A stretch of 64,000 nucleotides of DNA from JAPLUA01 sp964625855. GTDB lineage: Bacteria; Verrucomicrobiota; Verrucomicrobiia; Limisphaerales; UBA8199. The DNA is taken from NCBI GenBank assembly GCA_964625855.1, contig CAZVFC010000023.1, positions 68,653-132,652 on the forward strand, in the 5' to 3' direction. Each line of letters begins with the position of its first letter. Position 1 is the stretch's first letter. Positions 9,734-17,487 of this stretch are shown in pieces. A program made the position numbers and the translations under genes. Under the pieces are notes generated by a model. The model did no database searches. It was not told the origin of the DNA and was given only the letters and a program-made list of their open reading frames with translations.

Positions 9734-9850
9734 GGCGCAAGAGTGTTTTGGTCGGCGGCAGACCGCAACCCTAAATCTTTTTGGTGAATACCCGGCACAT
9801 GCAGATCCGATCCGCTGGAAGCCCGCCAAGGGACTCATTTCTGCGAGGCA

Positions 9851-9914
9851 GCCGACGTGAGGAGGCTCAAATCCTGCGAGATACCGCGCACAAATGGAGC
9901 CTCCTCACGTCGGC
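9851..9914. repeat. Perfect 18-bp inverted repeat between two - strand genes
   Basis: The left arm (9851-9868) is GCCGACGTGAGGAGGCTC and its exact complement is at 9897-9914, with a 28-nt spacer. It lies 22 nt after the stop of the toroid gene and ahead of the esterase, so it could terminate or stabilise the toroid mRNA. It could equally be a dispersed palindrome. No T-run follows. Confidence 0.6.
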
Positions 9915-9935
9915 GGTTGCTATTTGAACGGGCGG

Positions 9936-11339
9936 CTAGCGGGTCGAGCTGGGCGCTTTTGCCGGGGGTTTGGGAGCCAGTTCGGGCAGGCAGGGCATCG
10001 CCTCGAGCACATGGCAAACCGTATAGAGATGTTGCGAATACCAATTCGGTCGCGTGGCCTTGGCTGTTTTCGGGTTCACGCTGTGGAAGAAGGTGCGGAA
10101 CAGCCCGGACGGAGCCTGCATGTAGGTCAGGGCGTTGATTCCCGACAGTGCCCGGCGGTTTACTTGTTCATCATGGGTGACGCTGTAGAGGTTCGCCAGG
10201 GCCAGGCAGTAGCGCGCGGTGTGCCCGGGCATGATGTGGTTGAATCCTGCCTGTTCGGCCACGGCCGGCGCGGGCGCAGCCGCATGCCCTTCGGTATGCA
10301 CCAGCCGCTCTTCCGTGCGCCGGATCACCTGCTTTCCCAGCTCGACGTACTCGGGATGCGCCTTCGCATGCCGGAAGAGGTAATCGGCAGTGAAGCACAT
10401 CGGTTCCGCCGACAGGTAATCCTGCGGCTTGAGCACGATGTCTTCGTGGTAAGTGCCCCACAGGTTCTTCTCGATGTTGGTCTGCAGCATGTAATTCAGT
10501 GCCTTCTCGTGTGCGCGCTTCCAGGCCGGCTGGTCGGCGTGGCGAAGCATCCGCTCGAAGAACTCCACCAGGAAGACCGGGGCGCCGCCGAAGTCTTGCC
10601 GGACCGTGCCATTCGCGGGCAGCACCCGGAAAGGCCAGCTTCCGTCCTCGCGTTGTCGGCGGGCCAGCGTTTCGGCTACAGCCCGCGCGGCCTCGAGGTA
10701 CTTCCTGTCAGCCGTGGCTTCGAACAACGCCACATACGCACTTCCGAGGAAGGCGGCCTTGTCGGGTTCGATGCTGTCCACGTCCCGCGAGCCGCCTGGT
10801 TGGCCTTTGCTGAAGGTGGAGTAGGGGAGGCTGGCGTAAGCGGCGTTTGTCGGGGTCGAGTGTGCCAGGTTCCAATCGGCCAGGTCCCGCGCTCGCAGCA
10901 GCCATTCCCGCTCTCCCGTGTACGTGCCATACCGCAGGAAGGTGAATATGAAATAGGCGTGCTGCCGTGCCGGGAATGCCAGCTCGCGCTCTGATCGCGT
11001 CCCGTCTTCATTCACAAACGCACTCGTGAAGTAACCCGCCAACTCACGATCCATCCGGCCGGGCACGTAGCCGCCGTCGGCTTTCTTCAGGAACTGCATG
11101 GCGGCGGCGATCGCCTCCGGTACGGGCCGGCGGGGTTGCACTATGCCTTCGACGATTCGAATCCGGTTGGTTCCGGGTTGTTCGGCTGCCCTCGCCAATT
11201 CACCCCCAGCCGGTGTCAGCAACCCGCCAATGAACAGGACGAACGCAAGACGCCCGGCGACTCGAAGACAAAACTCGGCGGCCCGTAGCCATGGTGGAGG
11301 GTCTGCGTTGAAGGATTGCCACGCGGTGGTCTCATGCAT
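9936..11339 (-). CDS. Secreted alpha/alpha-toroid (six-hairpin glycosidase-like) protein
   Basis: The protein has 467 residues. It starts at an ATG that has a TTGAAG/TAGTCT promoter with the -10 box 7 nt upstream; an upstream ATG at 11516 would bypass this. A hydrophobic export segment (LAFVLFIGGLL) is followed by helical repeats such as YFIFTFLRYGTYTGEREWLL, RKYLEAARAVAETLARRQ and DGSWPF. These are typical of six-hairpin glycosidase, heparinase or pectin-lyase accessory folds. The exact family was not recognised and no catalytic residues are proposed. The C-terminal tail is rich in Pro and Ala. Its neighbours are the esterase downstream and, divergently, the SUMF1-fold gene. Confidence 0.65.
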   Translation of the reverse strand: MHETTAWQSFNADPPPWLRAAEFCLRVAGRLAFVLFIGGLLTPAGGELARAAEQPGTNRIRIVEGIVQPRRPVPEAIAAAMQFLKKADGGYVPGRMDRELAGYFTSAFVNEDGTRSERELAFPARQHAYFIFTFLRYGTYTGEREWLLRARDLADWNLAHSTPTNAAYASLPYSTFSKGQPGGSRDVDSIEPDKAAFLGSAYVALFEATADRKYLEAARAVAETLARRQREDGSWPFRVLPANGTVRQDFGGAPVFLVEFFERMLRHADQPAWKRAHEKALNYMLQTNIEKNLWGTYHEDIVLKPQDYLSAEPMCFTADYLFRHAKAHPEYVELGKQVIRRTEERLVHTEGHAAAPAPAVAEQAGFNHIMPGHTARYCLALANLYSVTHDEQVNRRALSGINALTYMQAPSGLFRTFFHSVNPKTAKATRPNWYSQHLYTVCHVLEAMPCLPELAPKPPAKAPSSTR

Positions 11340-11346
11340 GCGGGAC

Positions 11347-11374
11347 AGACTACCGCGAGACGGACGGACTTCAA
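11347..11374 (-). promoter_or_regulatory. Leaderless-type promoter of the toroid gene
   Basis: The -35 box is TTGAAG (11369-11374) and the -10 box TAGTCT (11347-11352), with a 16-nt spacer. Only 7 nt separate the -10 box from the ATG at 11339, so transcription should begin at or next to the start codon. Confidence 0.5.
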
Positions 11375-11555
11375 GCCGGTTGAACCAGGAGATCGCCACG
11401 GCCCCCGAACGCGCCTCCAACGGACCCCTTTTCGAGTCGGCCGGGGCTGGGCGGGCGGACGGCGCAGTCTGAAATGCGAAGAAATAGCGAATGTCTGCAT
11501 TTGACTTCCCGTCCAAGCCTCATAAGACTGTGACCTGCGATTTGTTAATCATGTC

Positions 11556-13727
11556 ATGAAATTTTACGTTGTCCTGGCAGCCGCAGCGGCTGTCGTATTC
11601 ACCTCCGTCCCCACTCTGGTCCGGGCTGAAGCCCAGCGGGTTTCTCTGGTCTACGAGACGCCGCGCGAATTCTTTGGCGACGCGGACTTTGACGGGGACG
11701 GACTTGGGGACGTGGTTATCGTTGATCGGGACAGCGGCAAGTATCGCCTGGGTTACCAGGCGACGAATGGCTTGTTCTCTTGGGTGGACTGTCGGCCCAG
11801 CGGAGTGAAGGGAATTGCGGGGTTCAGTATCGGCAACGTGCTGGCTCCCAGCCAGCAGGCGCTGGTTTTCTCCTCCGCCGACGCCAACCAGCTTACCCTG
11901 GTCGAAGTATCGAGTCCCACAGCACCCGGCAAACCCGTGGCGGTGGATTTCACGGCCGCCCTCGGGCCGAGCACCGTGGTGGCGATTGATGTCGGCGGCG
12001 CCGGGAACACGCCCCCCGCCGACTTTTACGTGGCCAGCATCTACAATTCACCCGACCCGAACCAGGCGACGCTGCTACGGAACGACGGCTCGGCGTACGA
12101 CAAGGTGGCGGACCTGCCGCTGCCGGGCCCTGCAGTTCGTGGCAATCGGCTTTCTCTCAAGACCGGGCAGCCGGACCTCCTCTGCGTGTTGGTGAGTGAG
12201 TCCAAAGGGGACACGTTTCACGTCCAGGACCTGGCGGCCGGCAAGGCGGTTGAGGTGGCTACCATTACGGACCTGCCCGCCGGTTCGGATTACGTCGCCG
12301 GGAACTTCCGCGGTTCGCCCTTGCGCGAGTTCGTGTTCTACAAACCAGGCGCGAATAGCCTAACCGTTCGCCCGGTCGAGGAGCCGGCGCCCGGCAAGTT
12401 CCAGTTCGGCAAGGGTGAGAGCTTCGACCTTGGCCAGCCCATCCAGCGCGTTGTGACGCTCAATGAGTCGCCCGGCCAGAAGCTGTTCGTGATCTTCGGC
12501 GAGGGCCAAACGGCCGGCGTGTTCAGCTTCGATGGTGCGAAGGCGCCTGTATTGGTCCAGAACGTCGCGGCCACCAATAATCTGTTCACTTGCGCCGCCG
12601 CCATCCCGGGCGGTTTCGTTGCCTTCACCCAGCCGGCGGAGGGCAAGTTCTCCACGCGCTACCAGATATATAAGGCCTCGGGCGGAACCTATACGGCCGG
12701 TATCTTCGGCGGCCTGGCCTCGCTCGCCGACAACGACAACATCACCATTCCTGACATTCATGCCCGCATTGTCGCCAATCTCAAGGTGAAGGACGAGAGC
12801 GAGATGAAGCCTTACACCAATACGATCCCCGGCACGCAGGTTACCTACGCCATGGTGCCAATCCCCGGCGGCGAGTTCGTCATGGGCAGCCCGGCCTCCG
12901 AGGCTAAGCGCAAGGAGGATGAAGGCCCGCAGCTCAAAGTGAAGCTCGCCCCATTCTGGATGGGCAAGTTCGAGATCACCTGGAACGAATACGAGCTCTT
13001 CATGTACCCCGACGAAGAGCGTCGCACCCGCGCCACCTTTCCAACGGATGCCGCCGGCGATAAGCTGGCTGACGCGGTGACGCACCCATCGAAGCCCTAT
13101 GTCGAGATGAGTTTCGGCATGGGCAAGGACGGGTTCCCGGCCATCGCGATGACGCAGCACGCGGCCAACAAGTATTGCCAGTGGCTCAGCGCCAAGACGG
13201 GCCAGTTCTATCGCCTGCCGACCGAAGCCGAGTGGGAATACGCTTGCCGCGCAGCGACGACGACCGCCTACTTCTTCGGCGATGATGCCGCCAAGCTCCC
13301 CGAATACGGCTGGTACGAGATGAACAGCGACTTCAAGTACCAGAAGGTGGGCAAGAAGAAGCCCAATCCCTGGGGCCTCTACGACATGTGCGGCAACGTG
13401 GTTGAATGGTGCCTCGACCAATACGACCCGGACTTCTACAAGCAAGGCGGGGCCAACGGCGACGCCGTCGAGCCGTGGAACAAAGCTACCAAGCCCTACC
13501 CGCACTCGGTGCGCGGCGGTTCGTGGGATGACGAAGCCGTCAAGTGCCGCAGTGCCGCCCGGCGAGGCTCCGACCGGTCCTGGAAAATGCAGGACCCGCA
13601 GTTGCCCAAGAGCGTTTGGTACTTCTCCGACGCCCAGTGGGTCGGCTTCCGCATCGTGCGCCCGCTCAAAGTGCCGCCGCCCGAAGTGATGCAGAAGTAC
13701 TGGACAAGCGGCGTAGAACGAGACTGA
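11556..13727 (+). CDS. Secreted SUMF1/FGE-fold protein with N-terminal repeat domain
   Basis: The protein has 723 residues and starts with a signal peptide (MKFYVVLAAAAAVVFTSV). Residues about 30-390 look like a beta-propeller or FG-GAP-type region (DADFDGDGLGDVVIVDRDSG). Residues about 425-710 form a formylglycine-generating-enzyme fold: VPIPGGEFVMGS, FEITWNEY, YRLPTEAEWEYACR, WGLYDMCGNVVEW, VRGGSW and VGFRIVRP. The segment that holds the catalytic cysteine pair of true FGE reads DDEAVKCRSAARRG here, with a single Cys. A sulfatase-activating oxidase role is therefore unlikely; a binding or structural role is more plausible. The oxidoreductase downstream is on the same strand. A candidate TTGACT/TAAGAC promoter lies at 11501-11528. 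Confidence 0.82.
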   Translation: MKFYVVLAAAAAVVFTSVPTLVRAEAQRVSLVYETPREFFGDADFDGDGLGDVVIVDRDSGKYRLGYQATNGLFSWVDCRPSGVKGIAGFSIGNVLAPSQQALVFSSADANQLTLVEVSSPTAPGKPVAVDFTAALGPSTVVAIDVGGAGNTPPADFYVASIYNSPDPNQATLLRNDGSAYDKVADLPLPGPAVRGNRLSLKTGQPDLLCVLVSESKGDTFHVQDLAAGKAVEVATITDLPAGSDYVAGNFRGSPLREFVFYKPGANSLTVRPVEEPAPGKFQFGKGESFDLGQPIQRVVTLNESPGQKLFVIFGEGQTAGVFSFDGAKAPVLVQNVAATNNLFTCAAAIPGGFVAFTQPAEGKFSTRYQIYKASGGTYTAGIFGGLASLADNDNITIPDIHARIVANLKVKDESEMKPYTNTIPGTQVTYAMVPIPGGEFVMGSPASEAKRKEDEGPQLKVKLAPFWMGKFEITWNEYELFMYPDEERRTRATFPTDAAGDKLADAVTHPSKPYVEMSFGMGKDGFPAIAMTQHAANKYCQWLSAKTGQFYRLPTEAEWEYACRAATTTAYFFGDDAAKLPEYGWYEMNSDFKYQKVGKKKPNPWGLYDMCGNVVEWCLDQYDPDFYKQGGANGDAVEPWNKATKPYPHSVRGGSWDDEAVKCRSAARRGSDRSWKMQDPQLPKSVWYFSDAQWVGFRIVRPLKVPPPEVMQKYWTSGVERD

Positions 13728-13748
13728 ATTACCGATGCTGGCGCCGCA

Positions 13749-13778
13749 TTGGCGATGGACGCCGGCTTTGGCTATAGA
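13749..13778 (+). promoter_or_regulatory. Candidate promoter before the oxidoreductase gene
   Basis: TTGGCG (13749-13754) and TATAGA (13773-13778) are spaced by 18 nt, 29 nt before the ATG at 13808. This call is weaker than the leaderless promoters elsewhere because the -35 box is imperfect. Confidence 0.3.
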
Positions 13779-13807
13779 ACAGACGGACAACAATAACTGA
13801 GAATCAA

Positions 13808-15145
13808 ATGCAACATAACACCACCTATCCTTCCGACGCGGTTTCACGCCGCCAGTTTCTGAAGCGTTCATCGGTCATCGCGGCCTCCGCGGCGGCGGCG
13901 GTGAGCTTTCCTTCGGTGCTTCGGGCGCAGACCACACAGTCTATCAACGCGGTCATCATCGGCCTCGGCGGTCGCGGCAGCGGCGCGGGGCGCGACTTCA
14001 TGGAAGCCGCCAAAGCCGCCGGCGTCGAAGGCAAGATTGTCGGTGTGGCGGACATTTTCCCCGAGTCGGCGAAGAGAGGGCAGGACAACTTTGGTTTGAC
14101 GCAGGACAAGTGTTTCAGCGGGTTTGACTCCTACCAAAAGGTGCTGGCCCTGCCCGGGGTCAATTACGCCATCCTCGCCACGCCGCCGGGCTTTCGCGCG
14201 GCGCACTTCAAGGCCGCCATCGAGGCCGGCAAGCATGTCTTTATGGAGAAACCGGTGGCGGTGGACGGGCCGGGCTGCCGTGTCATGTATCAGGCTGCGG
14301 ATCTTTCCAAGCAGAAAGGCCTGAAGGTGGCCGCAGGCACTCAGCGACGGCACCAAGCCCCGTATCTCGAGACCGTCAAGCGCATCCAGGATGGCGCGAT
14401 CGGTGATGTGGTAACCCTGCGCGCCTACTGGGTCAACGGCGGCCCCATCTGGCACCGCGGTGACCACGGTCAGACGGAGTTGGAGCGGCAGATTCGCAAC
14501 TGGTATCACTACATTTGGCTGTGCGGCGACCATATCTGCGAGCAACACGTCCACAACATTGACGTCTGCAACTGGATTGTGGGCGACCACCCCGTCAAGT
14601 GCTGGGGCATGGGTGCCCGGCAGCAGTTGGAGGGAAAGTCCGGCGAGATTTGGGACAACTTCGCCGTCGAGTATGAGTACTCGAACGGCGTCCGGATGTA
14701 CAGCTACTGCGGCCAGATTAAGCGCGAGTGGGCATCGGTAAGCGAAGGCGTTCAAGGCACCAAGGGCAGCGCCGATCCGGGCGGCCGGATTCAGCCCAAG
14801 GAAGGCCAGATGTGGCGATACCGCAAGCAGGACGGAGAGGTCGGCCCTTACGTCCAGGAGCACATTGATCTCATCAAGGCCATTGTCAACAACACCGAGC
14901 TAAACGAGGCCAAACAGGTCACCGACAGCACTCTGACCGCGATCATGGGCCGCGAGGCGGCTTACAGCGGCGCGGGTGCGGATTGGGACACAGCCCTTAA
15001 CTCGACGTTCTCCTATGGTCCCGAGCTGCTTTACCAGAACTGCGCGGGCATGCAATGGGGAGACTTTCGTGTGCTGCGACCCCCCGTGCCCAACAGCCAC
15101 AACATCTTTAAGAACCCGCCCGTGTTTGCGGTTGCCAAAGGCTGA
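13808..15145 (+). CDS. Tat-exported Gfo/Idh/MocA family oxidoreductase
   Basis: The protein has 445 residues. A twin-arginine signal (SRRQFLKRSS, then a hydrophobic stretch ending PSVLRAQ) directs it to the periplasm already folded. The Rossmann segment AVIIGLGGRGSG binds NAD(P). The family motif HVFMEKPVAVDGPG supplies the EKP lysine. The C-terminal alpha/beta domain includes CEQHVHNIDVCNW, the usual active-site His region. Members oxidise or epimerise sugars, inositols and their derivatives; the substrate is not evident. Exported Gfo/Idh/MocA proteins are abundant in Verrucomicrobiota and Planctomycetota. A second one lies at 45.6 kb in this window. Confidence 0.88.
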   Translation: MQHNTTYPSDAVSRRQFLKRSSVIAASAAAAVSFPSVLRAQTTQSINAVIIGLGGRGSGAGRDFMEAAKAAGVEGKIVGVADIFPESAKRGQDNFGLTQDKCFSGFDSYQKVLALPGVNYAILATPPGFRAAHFKAAIEAGKHVFMEKPVAVDGPGCRVMYQAADLSKQKGLKVAAGTQRRHQAPYLETVKRIQDGAIGDVVTLRAYWVNGGPIWHRGDHGQTELERQIRNWYHYIWLCGDHICEQHVHNIDVCNWIVGDHPVKCWGMGARQQLEGKSGEIWDNFAVEYEYSNGVRMYSYCGQIKREWASVSEGVQGTKGSADPGGRIQPKEGQMWRYRKQDGEVGPYVQEHIDLIKAIVNNTELNEAKQVTDSTLTAIMGREAAYSGAGADWDTALNSTFSYGPELLYQNCAGMQWGDFRVLRPPVPNSHNIFKNPPVFAVAKG

Positions 15146-15175
15146 TTCAGCGCAAATGCGCGTTCTCTGATTCAT

Positions 15176-15207
15176 GGCCGGCCTCGGTGGCCGGCCTTTC
15201 CTTTTCC
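15176..15207 (+). terminator. Rho-independent terminator of the oxidoreductase gene
   Basis: GGCCGGCC pairs perfectly with GGCCGGCC across the 5-nt loop TCGGT, followed by TTTCCTTTTCC. It ends 3 nt before the ApbE start codon. Confidence 0.7.
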
Positions 15208-15210
15208 GCA

Positions 15211-16263
15211 ATGCCCCGCCTGACGCGTCTGCTCAAACCCGCGCTGCTGGCCGCTGTGCTGGTCCTGGCGGGCTGCCGCACGGCGCCCCCGGAGAAGGCC
15301 CTGCACCGGTTCGAGTTCCGGCACCCGGCAATGGGCACGCTCTTCACCATCACGCTTTATGCCCCGGACGCGGCCGCTGCGGAAGCCGCTGCCGCTGCCG
15401 CCTTCAAGCGCATGGACGCACTCGAAGAGGTGATGAGTGACTACCAGGCGGATAGCGAACTATCGCAGCTTCGTGATCAGCCCTTCGGCAAGCCGGTGCC
15501 CGTCAGCGCGGACCTGTTCGACGTCCTCGATCGGTCGCAGCGGATCGCCAGGCTTTCGGACGGCGCGTTTGATGTTACGGTTGGTCCTTACGTGCGGTTG
15601 TGGCGGTTTGCCCGCAAGCGGAAAGTTTTGCCGACGCCGGCGGAGCTCGCGTCCGCGCGCGAGGCAGTCGGCTGGGAGAAGCTGCGTCTGGATCGCCGTG
15701 CGCGGACCATCACCCTGCTGGTGCCTAACATGCGGCTGGACCTGGGCGGGATTGGCAAAGGCTACGCTGCCGATCAGGCCATGCAGATCCTGAAGGGCAG
15801 GGGACTGCGCCGCGCGCTCGTTGCCGCCAGCGGTGACATTGCAGTGGGCGATCCGCCGCCGGGCCAGCCGGGTTGGAAGGTCGGCATTGCCGCCCTGGGC
15901 ACGCGCACCAACCAGCTCGCCCGCACGATCATCCTGCGCAACGCCGCCATCTCGACCTCCGGCGACAGCGAGCAGTTCATCGAGATCGGCGGCGTCCGTT
16001 ACTCGCACATCCTGAATCCTGCCACCGGCCTGGGCCTGACCAACCGTATCCAGGCCACCGTCATTGGTCCTGACGCCACCACCACCGATAGCCTCGATAC
16101 CACTGTCAGCATCCTCGGCGCCCGGCGCGGCCTCGCTCTGGCGAACTCCTTTCCGCGCACCGCCGCGCTGGTGGTGACGGGGGACGACGGGCGCGAGCAG
16201 ACCGCCGCCTCCCGCCGGTTCGACCGTATGACCACTCGCGCGAGCATTCCGGGCAAGCCCTGA
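15211..16263 (+). CDS. apbE: ApbE-type FAD:protein FMN transferase, lipoprotein
   Basis: The protein has 350 residues. The start at 15211 gives a lipoprotein signal with lipobox LAGC; an in-frame GTG at 15187 lies inside the preceding terminator and is less likely. ApbE motifs are in order: FRHPAMGTLFTITLY, SDYQADSELSQL, LDLGGIGKGYAADQAM, ASGDIAVGDPP, SGDSEQF and YSHILNPATGLG, then TDSLDTTVSILG near the C-terminus. The enzyme covalently attaches FMN from FAD to Thr or Ser of exported proteins such as Rnf and Nqr subunits, using Mg2+. No flavin acceptor gene is in the window. The terminator just before the start means it must have its own expression signals or depend on read-through. Confidence 0.88.
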   Translation: MPRLTRLLKPALLAAVLVLAGCRTAPPEKALHRFEFRHPAMGTLFTITLYAPDAAAAEAAAAAAFKRMDALEEVMSDYQADSELSQLRDQPFGKPVPVSADLFDVLDRSQRIARLSDGAFDVTVGPYVRLWRFARKRKVLPTPAELASAREAVGWEKLRLDRRARTITLLVPNMRLDLGGIGKGYAADQAMQILKGRGLRRALVAASGDIAVGDPPPGQPGWKVGIAALGTRTNQLARTIILRNAAISTSGDSEQFIEIGGVRYSHILNPATGLGLTNRIQATVIGPDATTTDSLDTTVSILGARRGLALANSFPRTAALVVTGDDGREQTAASRRFDRMTTRASIPGKP

Positions 16264-16288
16264 ACCGCATCTATTCAGCAGCAGGGGA

Positions 16289-16430
16289 GCGCGCCCGCCC
16301 CGGGCGCAGTGGGTGGCGCCCTCGCCAGCCACCTTCGGGAGCGGCCGAGGCGATCTACCATTCAGTGGCTGCGCACGCCCCACGCCCGCCCGGCGGGGGG
16401 CGCCGGGTGGCAGCGCCCGGGGCGGGCGCG
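16289..16430. repeat. GC-rich inverted repeat between apbE and the GHMP kinase gene
   Basis: The arm GCGCCCGCCCCGGGCGC (16291-16307) is matched by its exact complement at 16413-16429. The pairing extends one more base on the outside; the spacer is about 105 nt. It begins 25 nt after the apbE stop. It could be a terminator-like fold or a dispersed element; no gene fits in between. Confidence 0.5.
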
Positions 16431-16513
16431 GTCCCCAGAAATGACTGCATGGAGACGGCTGAGCAGCGCTTGCGTGCAGCGGGGTGTCCGGGTAGGCTCC
16501 GGCCACGGCGATC

Positions 16514-17317
16514 GTGAATGCAAGAACCCAAAAGCCTCTCGTGGCGGCAATTGGCCGCATCCCCTACCGCCTGGCGCTGGCTGGCGGCTGGATTGACCAG
16601 CCGTTCGTGTCGCGCCTCAACCCGCAGGCGCCCGGCGCGATGGTCGTGGTGGGCCTGGAACCGGACTGCCGCTTCATGGACCGCAGCGGACTGGCCACAG
16701 GCACGCGCGCGGTGGCGATGAAGCTGTGGCGTGGGAGATTGCCCAAACGCCCGCCCGCGGAGCTGACGCGCCAGCTTTACGCCGCCGAAAACCGCGGCAA
16801 GGCCGAGCCTTCCGGGTCGCAGGATATGATCGGCCTGATCTATCCGGGCATCAGCCGGCTGGACTATGATTTTGCTGTGAACGGGGGAGTGTTCCCGGTG
16901 CGCATCGAGTCGCTCACCGACGCGGGCAGCGCGCGCTGGCTGGAGCGGGTGATCCAGATGCTGCCGGTTGCCCCGCGGCCCGAGGGCTACAATCCCCTCG
17001 GCCAGAAGCGCCTCGAACCGAAGTGGGTGGCGCGGCTGGGACAGTCGGGAAAGGATTGTTTCGAAGCGATCCGGCGGCGGGATTTGCCGGCGCTTGGGGC
17101 GTCGCTCAACGCGTGCATGGTTTGCTGGGAGAAACTGCTGCCGCAGACGGTGCGGCATCCGACGTTGCAGGTGGACCTGGCGGGTTTGCTGCGGGCCTAC
17201 CAGGCGCGGTTCCCGGGGGCGATGTACTCGGGTTGCGGGGGCGGCTACCTGTTGGTGGCGTCAGAGGAACCGGTGCCGGGGGCCTTGCGGGTCAAGGTGC
17301 GGACGAGAGGCGGGTGA
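16514..17317 (+). CDS. GHMP-family sugar kinase
   Basis: The protein has 267 residues, shorter than the usual 320-350. The N-terminus RIPYRLALAGGWIDQPFVS matches the substrate-binding start of heptose/fucose-type GHMP kinases. SGSQDMIGLIYPGIS fits the conserved Gln-Asp region. YSGCGGGYLLVA is the C-terminal glycine-rich motif. The central phosphate loop is not obvious: the usual GLGSSA-like motif is replaced by ATGTRAVAMKLW, so activity is uncertain. It precedes a tandem nucleotidylyltransferase on the same strand, so together they may make an activated sugar (sugar-1-phosphate then NDP-sugar). The start is a GTG; a TTGCGT/TAGGCT promoter candidate lies at 16470-16498. Confidence 0.65.
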   Translation: MNARTQKPLVAAIGRIPYRLALAGGWIDQPFVSRLNPQAPGAMVVVGLEPDCRFMDRSGLATGTRAVAMKLWRGRLPKRPPAELTRQLYAAENRGKAEPSGSQDMIGLIYPGISRLDYDFAVNGGVFPVRIESLTDAGSARWLERVIQMLPVAPRPEGYNPLGQKRLEPKWVARLGQSGKDCFEAIRRRDLPALGASLNACMVCWEKLLPQTVRHPTLQVDLAGLLRAYQARFPGAMYSGCGGGYLLVASEEPVPGALRVKVRTRGG

Positions 17318-17390
17318 TGGAACGAGTCAAGAGAGTGAACGAGGGGGAGAGAGGAACACGGGTCAGGGCGAGAATAGCGGGAGTATTGAA

Positions 17391-17487
17391 CATCCAACAG
17401 CCAACAGCCAACAGCCAACATCCAACATCCAACCTCGAACGTTGAACCTGGAACGTTGAACATCGAATAGCCAACAGCCAACAGCCA
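17391..17487. repeat. Short tandem repeats built on CCAACAG and GAACGTTGAAC
   Basis: Consecutive CCAACAG/CCAACAT heptamers are followed by two GAACGTTGAAC units and another run of CCAACAG. The block ends at the ATG of the next gene. The units are too short and variable to be a CRISPR array. There is no visible ribosome-binding site in the block. Confidence 0.7.

Noticed and set aside
12360..13871. Long open frame (503 codons) on the - strand
   Set aside because: It is antisense to the SUMF1-fold gene, has no domain, and mirrors codon bias of a GC-rich gene.
17391..17487. CRISPR array
   Set aside because: Units are 7-11 nt, with no spacers of regular length.
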